A stretch of DNA of 64,000 nucleotides from UBA5066 sp046331465 (GTDB lineage: Bacteria; Acidobacteriota; Thermoanaerobaculia; UBA5066). Numbering within the stretch: position 1 is the first letter of the stretch; each line of letters begins with the position of its first letter. Positions 1 through 8,789 of this stretch are shown piece by piece. The translations under genes and the position numbers were made by a program. The DNA lies in the NCBI GenBank assembly GCA_046331465.1, contig JAXLQV010000001.1, positions 372,001 through 436,000 on the forward strand. Reading direction: 5' to 3'. Under the pieces are notes generated by a model. It ran no database searches and was not told the origin of the DNA. It was given only the letters and a program-made list of their open reading frames with translations.

Positions 1-1650
1 CGTCCGCGCCCGGTGGTCCATCGCGTCGGCGAGGTGGACGCCGTAGTAGCGCCGGAGCCGCCGGAACCACCCCTCGTCGTGCTCGGCCATCTCCTCCCTG
101 AGGACGAGCGCCGAGGCGACCGGAACGGCGGTGAAGGAGAGGAGGAGCGAGCCGAGGATCGCCGAGCAGACGGTGATCGCCATCGGCTTGAACATCTTCC
201 CCTCGAGCCCCTCGAGGGTGAAGATCGGCAGGTAGACCGCGATGATGATGAGGACGCCGAAGAGGATCGGCCGGGCCACCTCGACGGCGGCCGCGCCGAT
301 GATCGCGTCGTGCTTCTTCCGCGGGTCCTCGCCGGGCGCCGCCGCGGCCCCCTTCTCCGTCTTCCTGCGGATGAAGTTCTCCATCATCACGACCGCGCCG
401 TCGACGATCAGGCCGAAGTCGATCGCGCCGAGCGACATCAGGTTCGCCGAGACGCCGAAGACCTTCATGCCGAGGAAGCCGACGAGCATCGAGAGCGGGA
501 TGACCGCGGCCACGACGAGCGCGGCGCGGATGTCCTTGAGGAAGACGAAGAGGACGAGGATGACGAGGAGCGACCCTTCGAGGAGGTTCTTCCGCACGGT
601 GTGCGACGTCCGGTCTATGACCTCGCTCTGGTCGTAGAACGGGACGATCGAGAGTCCCTTCGGGAGGCTCTCGGCGATCTCCGCCACCTTCGCCTTCACC
701 CGCTCGGCGATCCGCTTGCCGTTCTCCCCCTTCAGCATGATGACCATGCCCGCGACGCTCTCGCCCCTGCCGTCGCGCGTCACGGCGCCGCTCCGGGGCA
801 TCTCGCCGACGGTCACCTCCGCCACGTCGGAGACGAAGACCGGGACGCTGTCGACCGTCGCGACGACGATCCGCTTCAGGTCCTCGACGCCCGTCGCCAG
901 GCCCAGCCCGCGGACCGTGAAGCGCTCGGAGCGGTGCTCGATGAAGCCGCCCGAGAACGTCGCGTTGTTCTCGCCGAGGGCCGTCACGACCTTCCGGAGC
1001 GAGAGGGAGAAGCGGTCGAGCTTGCGCGGGTCGACGAGGACGTGGAACTCCTTCGTCTGCCCGCCCCAGGAGTTGATCTCCGAGACGCCCCGCACGGCGC
1101 GCAGGCGGGTGCGGACGTCCCAGTCCTGGAGCGTCTTCTTCGTCATCGGGTCGGCGACGTCCCCCTCGATCAGGTACTGGTAGATCTCGCCGAACGCCGT
1201 CGCCACGGGGCCGAGCGTCGGCTCCGTTCCCGCGGGGAGCCGGCCGCGCGCGTCGTTCACCCGCTCCGTCACGAGCTGCCGGGCGAAGTAGACCGGCACG
1301 TCGTCGTCGAAGACGACCGTCACGATCGAGAGGCCGAACTTCGAGAGGGAGCGGACCTCCTGCGAGCGCGGCACGCCCATGAGCGCCGTCTCGATCGGGT
1401 AGGTCACCTGCTGCTCGACCTCCGTCGCCGAGAGGCCCGGGGCCTCGGTGACGACGACGGCCTGGTTGTTCGTCAGGTCGGGGAACGCCTCGACGGGGAG
1501 CTCCTGCCAGGCCCAGAGGCCCGAGAGGACGAGGACCGCGACCATCGCGTGGACCGCCATCTGCCGGCGGTACGCCCACGCCACGAACCTCTCGATCCCC
1601 TTCGGCCGGCGGGCCTGCGCTCCGCCGGCGTCCCGTTCGCCGCCGCCCAC
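1..1650 (-). CDS. czcA: Heavy-metal efflux RND transporter, CzcA/CusA family (C-terminal part outside window)
   Basis: This is the inner-membrane proton-driven pump of a tripartite metal efflux system; the metal (Co/Zn/Cd or Cu/Ag) cannot be told from what is visible. The first 550 of about 1030 residues are present. The first membrane helix lies near residues 32-48, followed by the family signature PVEAFPDLTNNQ. The transmembrane segment near residues 411-424 reads DFGLIVDGAVVMMEN, with the two Asp and one Glu spaced as in the CzcA proton relay. The GTG start is chosen because GGAGGAG sits five bases upstream and the membrane fusion gene stops one base before it. The gene is last in an outer membrane, fusion, pump operon. 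Confidence 0.93.
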   Translation of the reverse strand, partial: MGGGERDAGGAQARRPKGIERFVAWAYRRQMAVHAMVAVLVLSGLWAWQELPVEAFPDLTNNQAVVVTEAPGLSATEVEQQVTYPIETALMGVPRSQEVRSLSKFGLSIVTVVFDDDVPVYFARQLVTERVNDARGRLPAGTEPTLGPVATAFGEIYQYLIEGDVADPMTKKTLQDWDVRTRLRAVRGVSEINSWGGQTKEFHVLVDPRKLDRFSLSLRKVVTALGENNATFSGGFIEHRSERFTVRGLGLATGVEDLKRIVVATVDSVPVFVSDVAEVTVGEMPRSGAVTRDGRGESVAGMVIMLKGENGKRIAERVKAKVAEIAESLPKGLSIVPFYDQSEVIDRTSHTVRKNLLEGSLLVILVLFVFLKDIRAALVVAAVIPLSMLVGFLGMKVFGVSANLMSLGAIDFGLIVDGAVVMMENFIRRKTEKGAAAAPGEDPRKKHDAIIGAAAVEVARPILFGVLIIIAVYLPIFTLEGLEGKMFKPMAITVCSAILGSLLLSFTAVPVASALVLREEMAEHDEGWFRRLRRYYGVHLADAMDHRART

Positions 1651-1651
1651 G

Positions 1652-2932
1652 TCACTCCTCCGCCGGCATCGACGCCGAGAGGAGCTGCGACTTCAGGAGG
1701 AAGCTCCCCTCCGTCGCGACCTTCTCGCCGGCGGTGACGCCGGAGCGGACCTCGACGAGACCCTCGCTCGAGGCTCCGAGCGCGACCTCGCGCTTCTCGA
1801 AGCGCCCCTTCGCCCCGGCCACGAAGACGTGCGGCTTGCCGTCCATCTCCTGGATCGCCTTCTCGGGGACGACGACCATCGGTCGCGGGGCCGACTCGCC
1901 GAGGGCGACCCGCGCGTACATCTCCGGCTTCAGGAGCCCGCCGGGGTTCGGCACCTGGCAGCGGACCGTCACGCGGCGGGTCTTCGGGTTGATCGTGTCG
2001 CCGACGAACGTCACCCTCGCGTCGAAGGCGCGGTCGGGCCACGCGGCCACGAAGACCTTCGCCTCCCGGCCGGCCGACACGAGCGGGATCCGGGTCTCGT
2101 CGACCTCGGCCATCGCCCAGAGCTCCGCAAGGTCGCTCACGACGAAGAGGGGCGTCCCGGGGGTGACGGCGGTCCCGGCGGTCACGTGCTTCTCGAGGAC
2201 GACGCCGGCGAGCGGCGCGCGGATCGGCACCGACTCCCCGGACTCGCCCGAAGGGTCCTCCGCGTTCGTCACGCCGAGGTGCTCGAGCGCCTCCTCGGCG
2301 CGTCGCACCTCCGTCCTCGTCCGGTCGAGCTCCTCGCGGGCGGCGACCTGCTCCGTCTCGGCGCGCTGGCGCTCCTGCAGGGAGAGCGCCTTCTTCTGGT
2401 GGAGGCGGGCCGCCCGCTCGGCCGCCTGCGTCGCCCACGCGAGCTCGGTCTCCCGCCTCCGCTGCTCCGCAACGCCCTTCCGGTAGTCGGCCCAGGCGTC
2501 GTGGACGACGCGGCTGTTCAGCTCCGCGAGGACGGCGCCGCGCCCGACGCGGTTCCCCACCTCCGAGAGGACCCGGACGACGTTCCCCTCCACGAGCGAG
2601 CCGATCCGGGCGGTGCGCGTCTCGTCGAGCGCGAGGACGGCGGGAGCCTCGAACGTCGCGGCGCGCGTCACGCTCTTCGCCTCGGCGACCTCGATCCCCG
2701 CGAGGGAGATCGAGTCCCTGCCGAGCGTCACGGCGTCGGTCGCCGCCGGGGCGGGCGCGGTCTCCCCGGCCGGCTTCGCCGTGAAGACCCGGACGACGAC
2801 GACGGCGGGCACGAGGAGGAGGCCCGCGGCGAGGAGGACGCGGGGGAGGCGGCGTGGCATGTGCCGCTGGTGGCGCTTCCAGAAGCCTTCGGTCGCGCGC
2901 GGTTCCATGCCGGGCGTCTCGGGGCTGTTCAC
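1652..2932 (-). CDS. czcB: RND efflux periplasmic adaptor (membrane fusion protein), CzcB/CusB family
   Basis: The adaptor links the CzcA-like pump to the TolC-like channel across the periplasm. It has 426 residues. An N-terminal membrane anchor (about residues 26-45, rich in Leu/Val/Ala) is followed by a lipoyl-like half (VEGNVVRVLSEVGNRV), a helical hairpin rich in Glu/Arg/Gln, the second lipoyl half (IRAPLAGVVLEKHVTAG) and beta-barrel domains ending in VTAGEKVATEGSFLLKS. The GTG start overlaps the upstream stop as GTGA and is preceded by AGGAGG at seven bases, so translation is probably coupled. No His/Met-rich N-terminal metal-binding stretch is seen, so metal specificity stays open. Confidence 0.9.
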   Translation of the reverse strand: MNSPETPGMEPRATEGFWKRHQRHMPRRLPRVLLAAGLLLVPAVVVVRVFTAKPAGETAPAPAATDAVTLGRDSISLAGIEVAEAKSVTRAATFEAPAVLALDETRTARIGSLVEGNVVRVLSEVGNRVGRGAVLAELNSRVVHDAWADYRKGVAEQRRRETELAWATQAAERAARLHQKKALSLQERQRAETEQVAAREELDRTRTEVRRAEEALEHLGVTNAEDPSGESGESVPIRAPLAGVVLEKHVTAGTAVTPGTPLFVVSDLAELWAMAEVDETRIPLVSAGREAKVFVAAWPDRAFDARVTFVGDTINPKTRRVTVRCQVPNPGGLLKPEMYARVALGESAPRPMVVVPEKAIQEMDGKPHVFVAGAKGRFEKREVALGASSEGLVEVRSGVTAGEKVATEGSFLLKSQLLSASMPAEE

Positions 2933-4194
2933 GGGAGGACCTCCTGTCCGAGGGCGAGTCGGGCGGCGAGGGAGGCGAGGCGCGCGTCGACGGCGAGGTC
3001 GAGCGTCTCGCGGACGGCCTCGGCGGTGACGCGCTCGGCGTCGACGAGGGGAAGGACCTCGGAGACCCCCTCGCGGAACGAGGCGCGTGCGGCGGCGCGG
3101 GCGCCCACGGCGGACGCGAGGAGGTCCGTCTCCGCGGCGCGCGCGCGGCCGGCGAAGGTCCGGGCGGCGCGGAGCGTCGCGGCGACCTCGGCCGCGGCGC
3201 CGAGCGAAGCGGCCCGCCAGGCCGCCTCCGCGGCGCGGGCCTCCGCCTCGGCGCGGGCGACCCCGGTCGCGTTCGTGTCGAAGAGGGGAAGCGGGAAGGA
3301 GAGCCCGGCGACCGCGGTGTCGAGGCCCCCGGTCCGCTTGTAGCCCGCCGTCAGCGACGGCTCGGGGATCCGGAACGCCTTCTCGAGGCGGAGGGCGGCC
3401 CGGGCCGCCTCGAGGCGCGCGGCCGCCTCCGCGACGGCGGGGCGGGAGGCGGCCGCGGCTCGGGCGAGAGCCTCGGGGTCCCCTTCGGGGAGCGGGGGAA
3501 GCTCGGGCATCGCGAGGCGCGACGGATCGACGGGCGCCTCCTCTCCGAGGAGCGCGCCGAGCCGGGCCGCGGCGGCGTCCCGCTCGAGCGTGGCGCGGGC
3601 GAGGAGCGCCTCGGCCCGCGCGCTCTCGGCGCGGAGCTTCAGGAGGTCTCCCTCGGCGGACCACCCCTCGGCGACGCGCTTCTCCATCGTGGCGACCATC
3701 GCGCCGAGGGCGTCGCGGCTCTCGGCGAGCGCCTCCACGAGGCTCCGGCCGCGGACGGTCGCGAGGTAGAGCCCCGCGGCCTGGAGCGCGACGCCCTCGA
3801 CCTCGCCCCGCGACGCGGCCCGCGCGGCGAGCGACAGGGCGGCGGCCTCGCCCTTGCGGGCCGACCACGTCCCGAAGACCGGGAGAGGCTGGGACAGCTC
3901 GGCGAAGACGTCGAGGTCGGCCTGCGCGTCGAACGGGTGCGCGTCCGTCCCCTTCCGCCAGTTCTCGATCCTCGCGCCGGCCTCCGGGTTCGGGAGGCGG
4001 CGTGCCTTCGCGGCGGAGGCTTCGGCGGCCGCGGCCCGCGCGGCCGAGGCGACGGCGGCTGGCGCCCGTTCGACGGCGGCCTTCAGCGCGTCCTCGAAGA
4101 CGAGGGGCGGCGGGGAGGCGGAGGGGGGCTCCGCGGCCGCCCGGGGCGCGCCTGAGGCCGCGGCGAGGAGGAGGATCCGAGCGAGCCGGCTCAT
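2929..4194 (-). CDS. czcC: TolC-like outer membrane efflux protein, CzcC family
   Basis: This is the outer-membrane channel of the metal efflux complex, 421 residues. A signal peptide is visible (MSRLARILLLAAASG, cleavage near AAAEP), without a lipobox Cys. The body shows the two long Ala/Arg/Glu-rich helical repeats typical of TolC family proteins and the recurring motif RLPNPEAGARIEN early in the first repeat. It is the first gene of the operon. The 172 bases upstream separate it from the divergent transaldolase gene and must hold both promoters, though I could not single out convincing boxes there. Confidence 0.88.
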   Translation of the reverse strand: MSRLARILLLAAASGAPRAAAEPPSASPPPLVFEDALKAAVERAPAAVASAARAAAAEASAAKARRLPNPEAGARIENWRKGTDAHPFDAQADLDVFAELSQPLPVFGTWSARKGEAAALSLAARAASRGEVEGVALQAAGLYLATVRGRSLVEALAESRDALGAMVATMEKRVAEGWSAEGDLLKLRAESARAEALLARATLERDAAAARLGALLGEEAPVDPSRLAMPELPPLPEGDPEALARAAAASRPAVAEAAARLEAARAALRLEKAFRIPEPSLTAGYKRTGGLDTAVAGLSFPLPLFDTNATGVARAEAEARAAEAAWRAASLGAAAEVAATLRAARTFAGRARAAETDLLASAVGARAAARASFREGVSEVLPLVDAERVTAEAVRETLDLAVDARLASLAARLALGQEVLP

Positions 4195-4366
4195 CGGCTG
4201 ACCAGATTAGCTCCGTCGGATGGATTCCGCGACGACGCGTGCCTGCGCCCGCGGCGAGCGGCCCGCGCGGGTCCGCCGGGAGGCGTGCGGATGTCGCGCG
4301 GGTGCGGTATAGGATGGGACGCAACCCGGAACGGACCCGTCCGTCCCAACCCCCAGGAGGACCCGC

Positions 4367-5527
4367 ATGAACCGCTCCGTCGACTACCGGAAGCGTGGCC
4401 AGGCCATCTGGCTCGACAGCATCTCGGCCCGGATGATCGCCACGGGCGAGCTCGCGGGGAGGATCGACTCCGGCGCCGTCTACGGCGTGACGTCCAACCC
4501 GACCATCTTCGCGCAGGCGATCTCGAAGAGCGACGGCGACTACGACCCCCGCATCGAGAACCTCGCGGACGAGGGGAAGGACGCCTTCGCCGTCTACGAC
4601 GAGCTGACGCGCGGCGACATCGCCGCGGGGGCCGACCTCTTCGCCGCCCAGCACGAGAGGAACCCCGAGGACGGCTGGATCTCGCTCGAGGTCCTCCCGA
4701 GCCTCGCGTTCGACGTCGAGGGGACGATCGCCGAGGCGCAGCGCCTCCACCGCCTCCTCGGCCGGCCAAACGTCTTCATCAAGGTCCCCGCGACGCCGGC
4801 CGGCTGCCTCGCGATCCGCAAGCTCGTCGGCGCGGGCGTCTCGGTGAACGTGACGCTCATGTTCAACCGGAAGCACTACCGCGACGTCGCCCACGCCTAC
4901 CAGGACGGCGTCGCGGCGTTCCTCGCGGCGGGCGGCGACGGGTCGAAGGTCGCCTCCGTCGCGTCGTTCTTCGTTTCCCGCGTCGACACGCTCGTCGACA
5001 AGCTCCTCGGCGAGAAGGCGGCCTCGGCCCCCGCGGCGCTCCGCGGGAAGCTCGAGTCGCTCCGCGGCAAGGCGGCCCTCGCAAACGCGAAGGTCGTCTA
5101 CCAGGACTACCTCGCCGCGTTCGGCACGCCGGCGTGGAAGGCCCTCGCGGCGAAGGGGGCGCGCGTCCAGAGGCCGCTCTGGGCCTCCACCGGGACGAAG
5201 AACCCGGCCTATTCCGACCTCCTCTACGTCGAGAACCTCGTCGGCCCCGACACGGTGAACACCGTTCCCGAGAAGACGCTCCTCGCCCTCCTCGACCACG
5301 GGCGCGACCTCGGCGACACCGTCCTCGAGGGGGTCGACGAGGCGCGCAGGACGCTCGACGATCTGAAGGAGGCCGGCGTCGACGTCGAGGCCGTCGGCGA
5401 GAAGCTCCAGGGCGAGGGGGTCGTCCTCTTCGAGAGGTCGTACGACGAGCTCCTCGGCATCGTCGAGGAGCGGCGGCGCGCCGCGCTCCTCGAGTCCGCC
5501 CGGACCGTCAAGATCAAGGCGACCTGA
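4367..5527 (+). CDS. tal: Transaldolase (long, about 380-residue type)
   Basis: The enzyme transfers a dihydroxyacetone unit between sugar phosphates in the non-oxidative pentose phosphate pathway, in the cytoplasm. Motifs seen are VTSNPTIFAQAI near residues 41-52 and NVFIKVPATPAG, in which Lys139 is the expected Schiff-base lysine. The length (386 residues) matches the long actinobacterial/cyanobacterial-like class rather than the short TalC class. The start has a clear ribosome site (AGGAGG, six bases before ATG). The gene heads a tal-zwf-pgl-glk-fbp operon with a 25-base gap before zwf and overlaps or very short gaps after pgl. Confidence 0.95.
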   Translation: MNRSVDYRKRGQAIWLDSISARMIATGELAGRIDSGAVYGVTSNPTIFAQAISKSDGDYDPRIENLADEGKDAFAVYDELTRGDIAAGADLFAAQHERNPEDGWISLEVLPSLAFDVEGTIAEAQRLHRLLGRPNVFIKVPATPAGCLAIRKLVGAGVSVNVTLMFNRKHYRDVAHAYQDGVAAFLAAGGDGSKVASVASFFVSRVDTLVDKLLGEKAASAPAALRGKLESLRGKAALANAKVVYQDYLAAFGTPAWKALAAKGARVQRPLWASTGTKNPAYSDLLYVENLVGPDTVNTVPEKTLLALLDHGRDLGDTVLEGVDEARRTLDDLKEAGVDVEAVGEKLQGEGVVLFERSYDELLGIVEERRRAALLESARTVKIKAT

Positions 5528-5552
5528 CGGGGCGCCCCGTCCTCCGGACCTC

Positions 5553-7055
5553 ATGAGCTCCGCCCAGGCTCCCGCGGCGACGATCGTCATCTTCGGAGGC
5601 TCGGGCGACCTCGCCCGGCGGAAGCTCGTCCCGGCGCTCTTCGAGCTCCACCGGCAGGGGCAGCTCGCCCCCGCGACGGCGATCGTCGGCTTCGCGCGCT
5701 CCGTCGACTCGGACGAGGCCTGGCGCGACGAGCTGAAGGGGGCGTGCGCCGAGTTCGGCCGCTCGGTCCCTTCCGACGAGGAGTGGCGGGGCTTCGCCGC
5801 GCGCCTCTACAACTTCCGGGGAGACCTCCGGCAGACGGAGAGCTTCGCAGGCCTGAAGGCGCGGCTCGAGGCGGTCGAGGCGGAGCGGGGCCTCGCCGGG
5901 AACCGGCTCTACTACCTCGCGATCCCGCCGTCGGGGATCGGCGACGCCGTCTCGCGCCTCGGCGAGGCGGGGCTCGTCCACCCGGTCGAGGGGACCGGCC
6001 CCTGGTCGCGCCTCGTCGTCGAGAAGCCGTTCGGGCACGACCTCGACTCGGCGCGCGCCCTCAACGAGGTCGTCCGCGCGTCGTTCCGCGAGAGCCAGAT
6101 CTTCCGGATCGACCACTACCTCGGCAAGGAGACGACGCAGAACATCCTCGTCTTCCGGCTCGGCAACGGCATCTTCGAGCCGCTCTGGAATCGCCGCTAC
6201 GTCGACCACGTCCAGATCACCGTCTCCGAGACGCTCGGCGTCGAGGGGCGCGGGAAGTTCTTCGAGGAGTCGGGGATCTTCCGCGACGTCGTCGAGAACC
6301 ACATGCTCCAGCTCCTCTGCCTCGTCGCGATGGAGCCCCCCGTCGCCTTCGAGGCGAACGTCGTCCGCGACGAGAAGGTCAAGGTCCTCCGCTCGGTGCG
6401 GCCCCAGACGCCCGAGGAGATCCTCCGCGACACGGTGCGGGGGCAGTACGCGGCGGGGACGATCGACGGGCGCCCCGTCCCCGGCTACCGGCAGGAAGCG
6501 AACGTCGACCCCGCCTCCCGGCGCGAGACCTACGCCGCCTGGAAGCTCCAGATCGAGAACTGGCGCTGGGCGGGCGTGCCGTTCTACCTCCGCGCCGGCA
6601 AGAGACTCCCGAAGCGCGTCACCGAGATCGCGATCACGTTCAAGACCCCACCGATCGCCCTCTTCCGCAGGGCGGGCGTCCTCGTCCAGGAGCCGAACTC
6701 CCTCATCCTGCGCATCCAGCCCGACGAGGGGATCGCATTCCGCATCGGCGCCAAGCAGCCCGGGCCGACGATGCGCGTCGAGAGCGTGAAGATGGACTTC
6801 CGGTACTCGGAGTTCTTCGGCGAGAAGACCCCCGACGCCTACGAGCGGCTCCTCCTCGACGCGCTCAACGGCGACCCGACCCTCTTCGCCCGGCGCGACG
6901 AGGTCGAGGCGGCGTGGGAGCTCGTCACGTCGGTCCTCGACGTCTGGCGCGAGAACCCCCCGCGCGACCTCCCGAACTACGAGGCGGGGACCTGGGGCCC
7001 CGAGGCCGCCACGGAGCTCCTCGCGCGCGACGGGCGCCGCTGGCGGAGACCGTAG
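5553..7055 (+). CDS. zwf: Glucose-6-phosphate 1-dehydrogenase
   Basis: This enzyme catalyses the first step of the oxidative pentose phosphate pathway, oxidising glucose-6-phosphate with NAD(P)+ to the lactone. It has 500 residues, the normal length. The coenzyme-binding motif GGSGDLARRKLVPALF lies at residues 15-30. The substrate and catalytic motif RIDHYLGKE lies near residues 184-192. The C-terminal half contains RAGKRLPKRVTEIAITFK. It sits between transaldolase and 6-phosphogluconolactonase, which makes the product channel obvious. Confidence 0.97.
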   Translation: MSSAQAPAATIVIFGGSGDLARRKLVPALFELHRQGQLAPATAIVGFARSVDSDEAWRDELKGACAEFGRSVPSDEEWRGFAARLYNFRGDLRQTESFAGLKARLEAVEAERGLAGNRLYYLAIPPSGIGDAVSRLGEAGLVHPVEGTGPWSRLVVEKPFGHDLDSARALNEVVRASFRESQIFRIDHYLGKETTQNILVFRLGNGIFEPLWNRRYVDHVQITVSETLGVEGRGKFFEESGIFRDVVENHMLQLLCLVAMEPPVAFEANVVRDEKVKVLRSVRPQTPEEILRDTVRGQYAAGTIDGRPVPGYRQEANVDPASRRETYAAWKLQIENWRWAGVPFYLRAGKRLPKRVTEIAITFKTPPIALFRRAGVLVQEPNSLILRIQPDEGIAFRIGAKQPGPTMRVESVKMDFRYSEFFGEKTPDAYERLLLDALNGDPTLFARRDEVEAAWELVTSVLDVWRENPPRDLPNYEAGTWGPEAATELLARDGRRWRRP

Positions 7056-7072
7056 GGAACCGCGGGGGCGCC

Positions 7073-7798
7073 GTGCCGAGGACGCAGGTCACCGTCTTCC
7101 CGAGCGCCGCCGCCCTCGCCGAGGGGGTCGCCGAGCTCTTCGCCGTCCGCGCCGCCGAGGCGGTGGAGGAGCGCGGGCGCTTCCGCGTCGCCCTCGCCGG
7201 TGGGGCGACGCCGCTCGCCGCCTACCGGCGCCTCGCGGCCCCGCCCTGGGCCGACGTCGTCCCGTGGGGCTCGGTCGAGGTCTTCTTCGGCGACGAGCGC
7301 TGCGTGGGGGAGTGCGACGCGGAGAGGAACGACGGCGCAGCGCGCGAGGCGCTCCTCGCGCACGTCCCGATCCCCCCGGAGAACGTCCACCCCGTCCCGT
7401 CGCTCGCCCCGGACGGCGCGGAGCGCTACGAGGCGCTCCTCCGCGAGCGCCTCGCGGCGCCGGCCCCGCACGTCCCCTCGCTCGACCTCGTCCTCCTCGG
7501 CCTCGGCGCCGACGGCCACACGGCCTCCCTCTTCCCGGGCCACCCGGCGGCCGCGGAGGCGGTCCGCCTCGTGGCGAGGGTCGACGGTGCGCCGAAGCCC
7601 CCTCCCGCGCGCATCACCTTCACGCTGCCGCTCCTGAACGCGGCGAGGAGCGTGGCGTTCGTCGTCTCGGGGCGGGAGAAGCGGGAGGCGCTCGCCCGCG
7701 TCCTTTCCGGGGAGCGTTCCCTCCCCGCCGCTTGCGTCGACCCCCCCGGTGGGGAGAGGCTCTTCTTCCTGGACCGCGCGGCCGCGGGGGAGGACTGA
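7073..7798 (+). CDS. pgl: 6-phosphogluconolactonase
   Basis: It hydrolyses 6-phosphogluconolactone to 6-phosphogluconate, directly after Zwf. The protein has 241 residues of the DevB/SOL type. Motifs seen are VALAGGATPLAAYR near the start, VEVFFGDERCV, and LGLGADGHTASLFPGH, the family signature. The start is taken as GTG at 17 bases after the zwf stop because no ATG is available in frame before the conserved region. The stop lies one base before the glucokinase ATG. Confidence 0.94.
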   Translation: MPRTQVTVFPSAAALAEGVAELFAVRAAEAVEERGRFRVALAGGATPLAAYRRLAAPPWADVVPWGSVEVFFGDERCVGECDAERNDGAAREALLAHVPIPPENVHPVPSLAPDGAERYEALLRERLAAPAPHVPSLDLVLLGLGADGHTASLFPGHPAAAEAVRLVARVDGAPKPPPARITFTLPLLNAARSVAFVVSGREKREALARVLSGERSLPAACVDPPGGERLFFLDRAAAGED

Positions 7799-7799
7799 C

Positions 7800-8789
7800 A
7801 TGCTGCTCGCCGGAGACGTCGGCGGAACGAACATGCGGCTCGCCCTCTTCGAGGAGGAGGGCGGAAGGCTCGTCGAGAGGCGCCGCGCGCGCTTCGCGAC
7901 GCGCGACTTCCCCACGCTCCACGCCGCGCTCGAGGACTTCCTCGCGGGCGAGAGGCGCCTCGACGCCGCCGCGTTCGGCGTGGCCGGGCCCGTGCGCCAC
8001 GGCCGCGCCGAGGGGACGAACGTGACGTTCTCGATCGACGCGGCGGAGATCCGAGCCGACCTCGGCGTCCCCGCCGTCGTCCTGAACGACCTCGAGGCGA
8101 ACGGCTGGGGGCTCGCCGAGCTCGCTCCCTCCGACTTCGAGGTCCTGAACCGCGGCGAGAACGAGCCCGCCGGGAACGGCGCCCTCATCTCCGCCGGGAC
8201 CGGCCTCGGCGAGGCGATCCTCTTCCGCGAGGGAAAGGGCTTCGTCCCGATGCCCTCCGAGGGGGGGCACGCCTCGTTCGCGCCGAAGAACGACGAGGAG
8301 ATCGAGCTCCTCCGGACGCTCCGCCTCCGCTACGGGCACGTCTCCTGGGAGCGGATCGTTTCCGGCCCGGGGCTCGCGACGCTCTACCGCTTCGAGCGCG
8401 GCCTCTCGGGCCTCGCCGAGCCCGAGTGGCTGACGCGCGCGATCGCCGCCGCGGGCGACGCCGCCCCCGTCGTCAGCAGGGCGGCCCTCGAGGAGACGGA
8501 CCCGGTCTGCCAGCGGACGCTCCACCGCTTCGTCTCCCTCTACGGCGCCGAGGCGGGGAACCTCGCGCTGAAGGCGCTCGCGACGGGGGGCGTCTGGGTC
8601 GGCGGGGGCATCGCGCCGAAGATCCTCCCGCTCATGAGGGAGGGCTTCTTCACCGCCTTCGCGGCGAAGGGGCGCTTCGGGTCGCTCCTGGCGCGCATCC
8701 CGATCCGCGTCGTCCTGAACGACTCCTGCGCCCTCCTCGGGGCGGCGCGCGCGGCGGCGCGGGCCGCGCGCGTGGAGGTGTCGCCGTGA
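7800..8789 (+). CDS. glk: Glucokinase, bacterial Glk family
   Basis: It phosphorylates glucose to glucose-6-phosphate and so feeds zwf in the same operon. It has 329 residues. The N-terminal phosphate-binding motif GDVGGTNMRLALF is at residues 5-17. The mid-protein LNDLEANGWG and ISAGTGLGEA match the glucose-binding and ATP-binding parts of the Glk (not ROK) family, and VWVGGGIAPKIL is the second nucleotide-binding stretch. The start lies one base after the pgl stop. The 3-prime end overlaps fbp by four bases (GTGA). Confidence 0.93.
   Translation: MLLAGDVGGTNMRLALFEEEGGRLVERRRARFATRDFPTLHAALEDFLAGERRLDAAAFGVAGPVRHGRAEGTNVTFSIDAAEIRADLGVPAVVLNDLEANGWGLAELAPSDFEVLNRGENEPAGNGALISAGTGLGEAILFREGKGFVPMPSEGGHASFAPKNDEEIELLRTLRLRYGHVSWERIVSGPGLATLYRFERGLSGLAEPEWLTRAIAAAGDAAPVVSRAALEETDPVCQRTLHRFVSLYGAEAGNLALKALATGGVWVGGGIAPKILPLMREGFFTAFAAKGRFGSLLARIPIRVVLNDSCALLGAARAAARAARVEVSP

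Noticed and set aside
13..1737. Long plus-strand open frame opposite the CzcA gene
   Set aside because: It is an antisense shadow: composition is Arg/Asp/Glu-rich without domains, while the minus strand gives a clear RND pump. The same holds for most long frames opposite or inside the GC-rich genes.
2933..5590. Upstream part of the 1312-codon minus frame that ends in the membrane fusion protein
   Set aside because: Only the last 426 codons have family motifs. The remainder lies opposite transaldolase and inside the TolC-like gene in a wrong frame.
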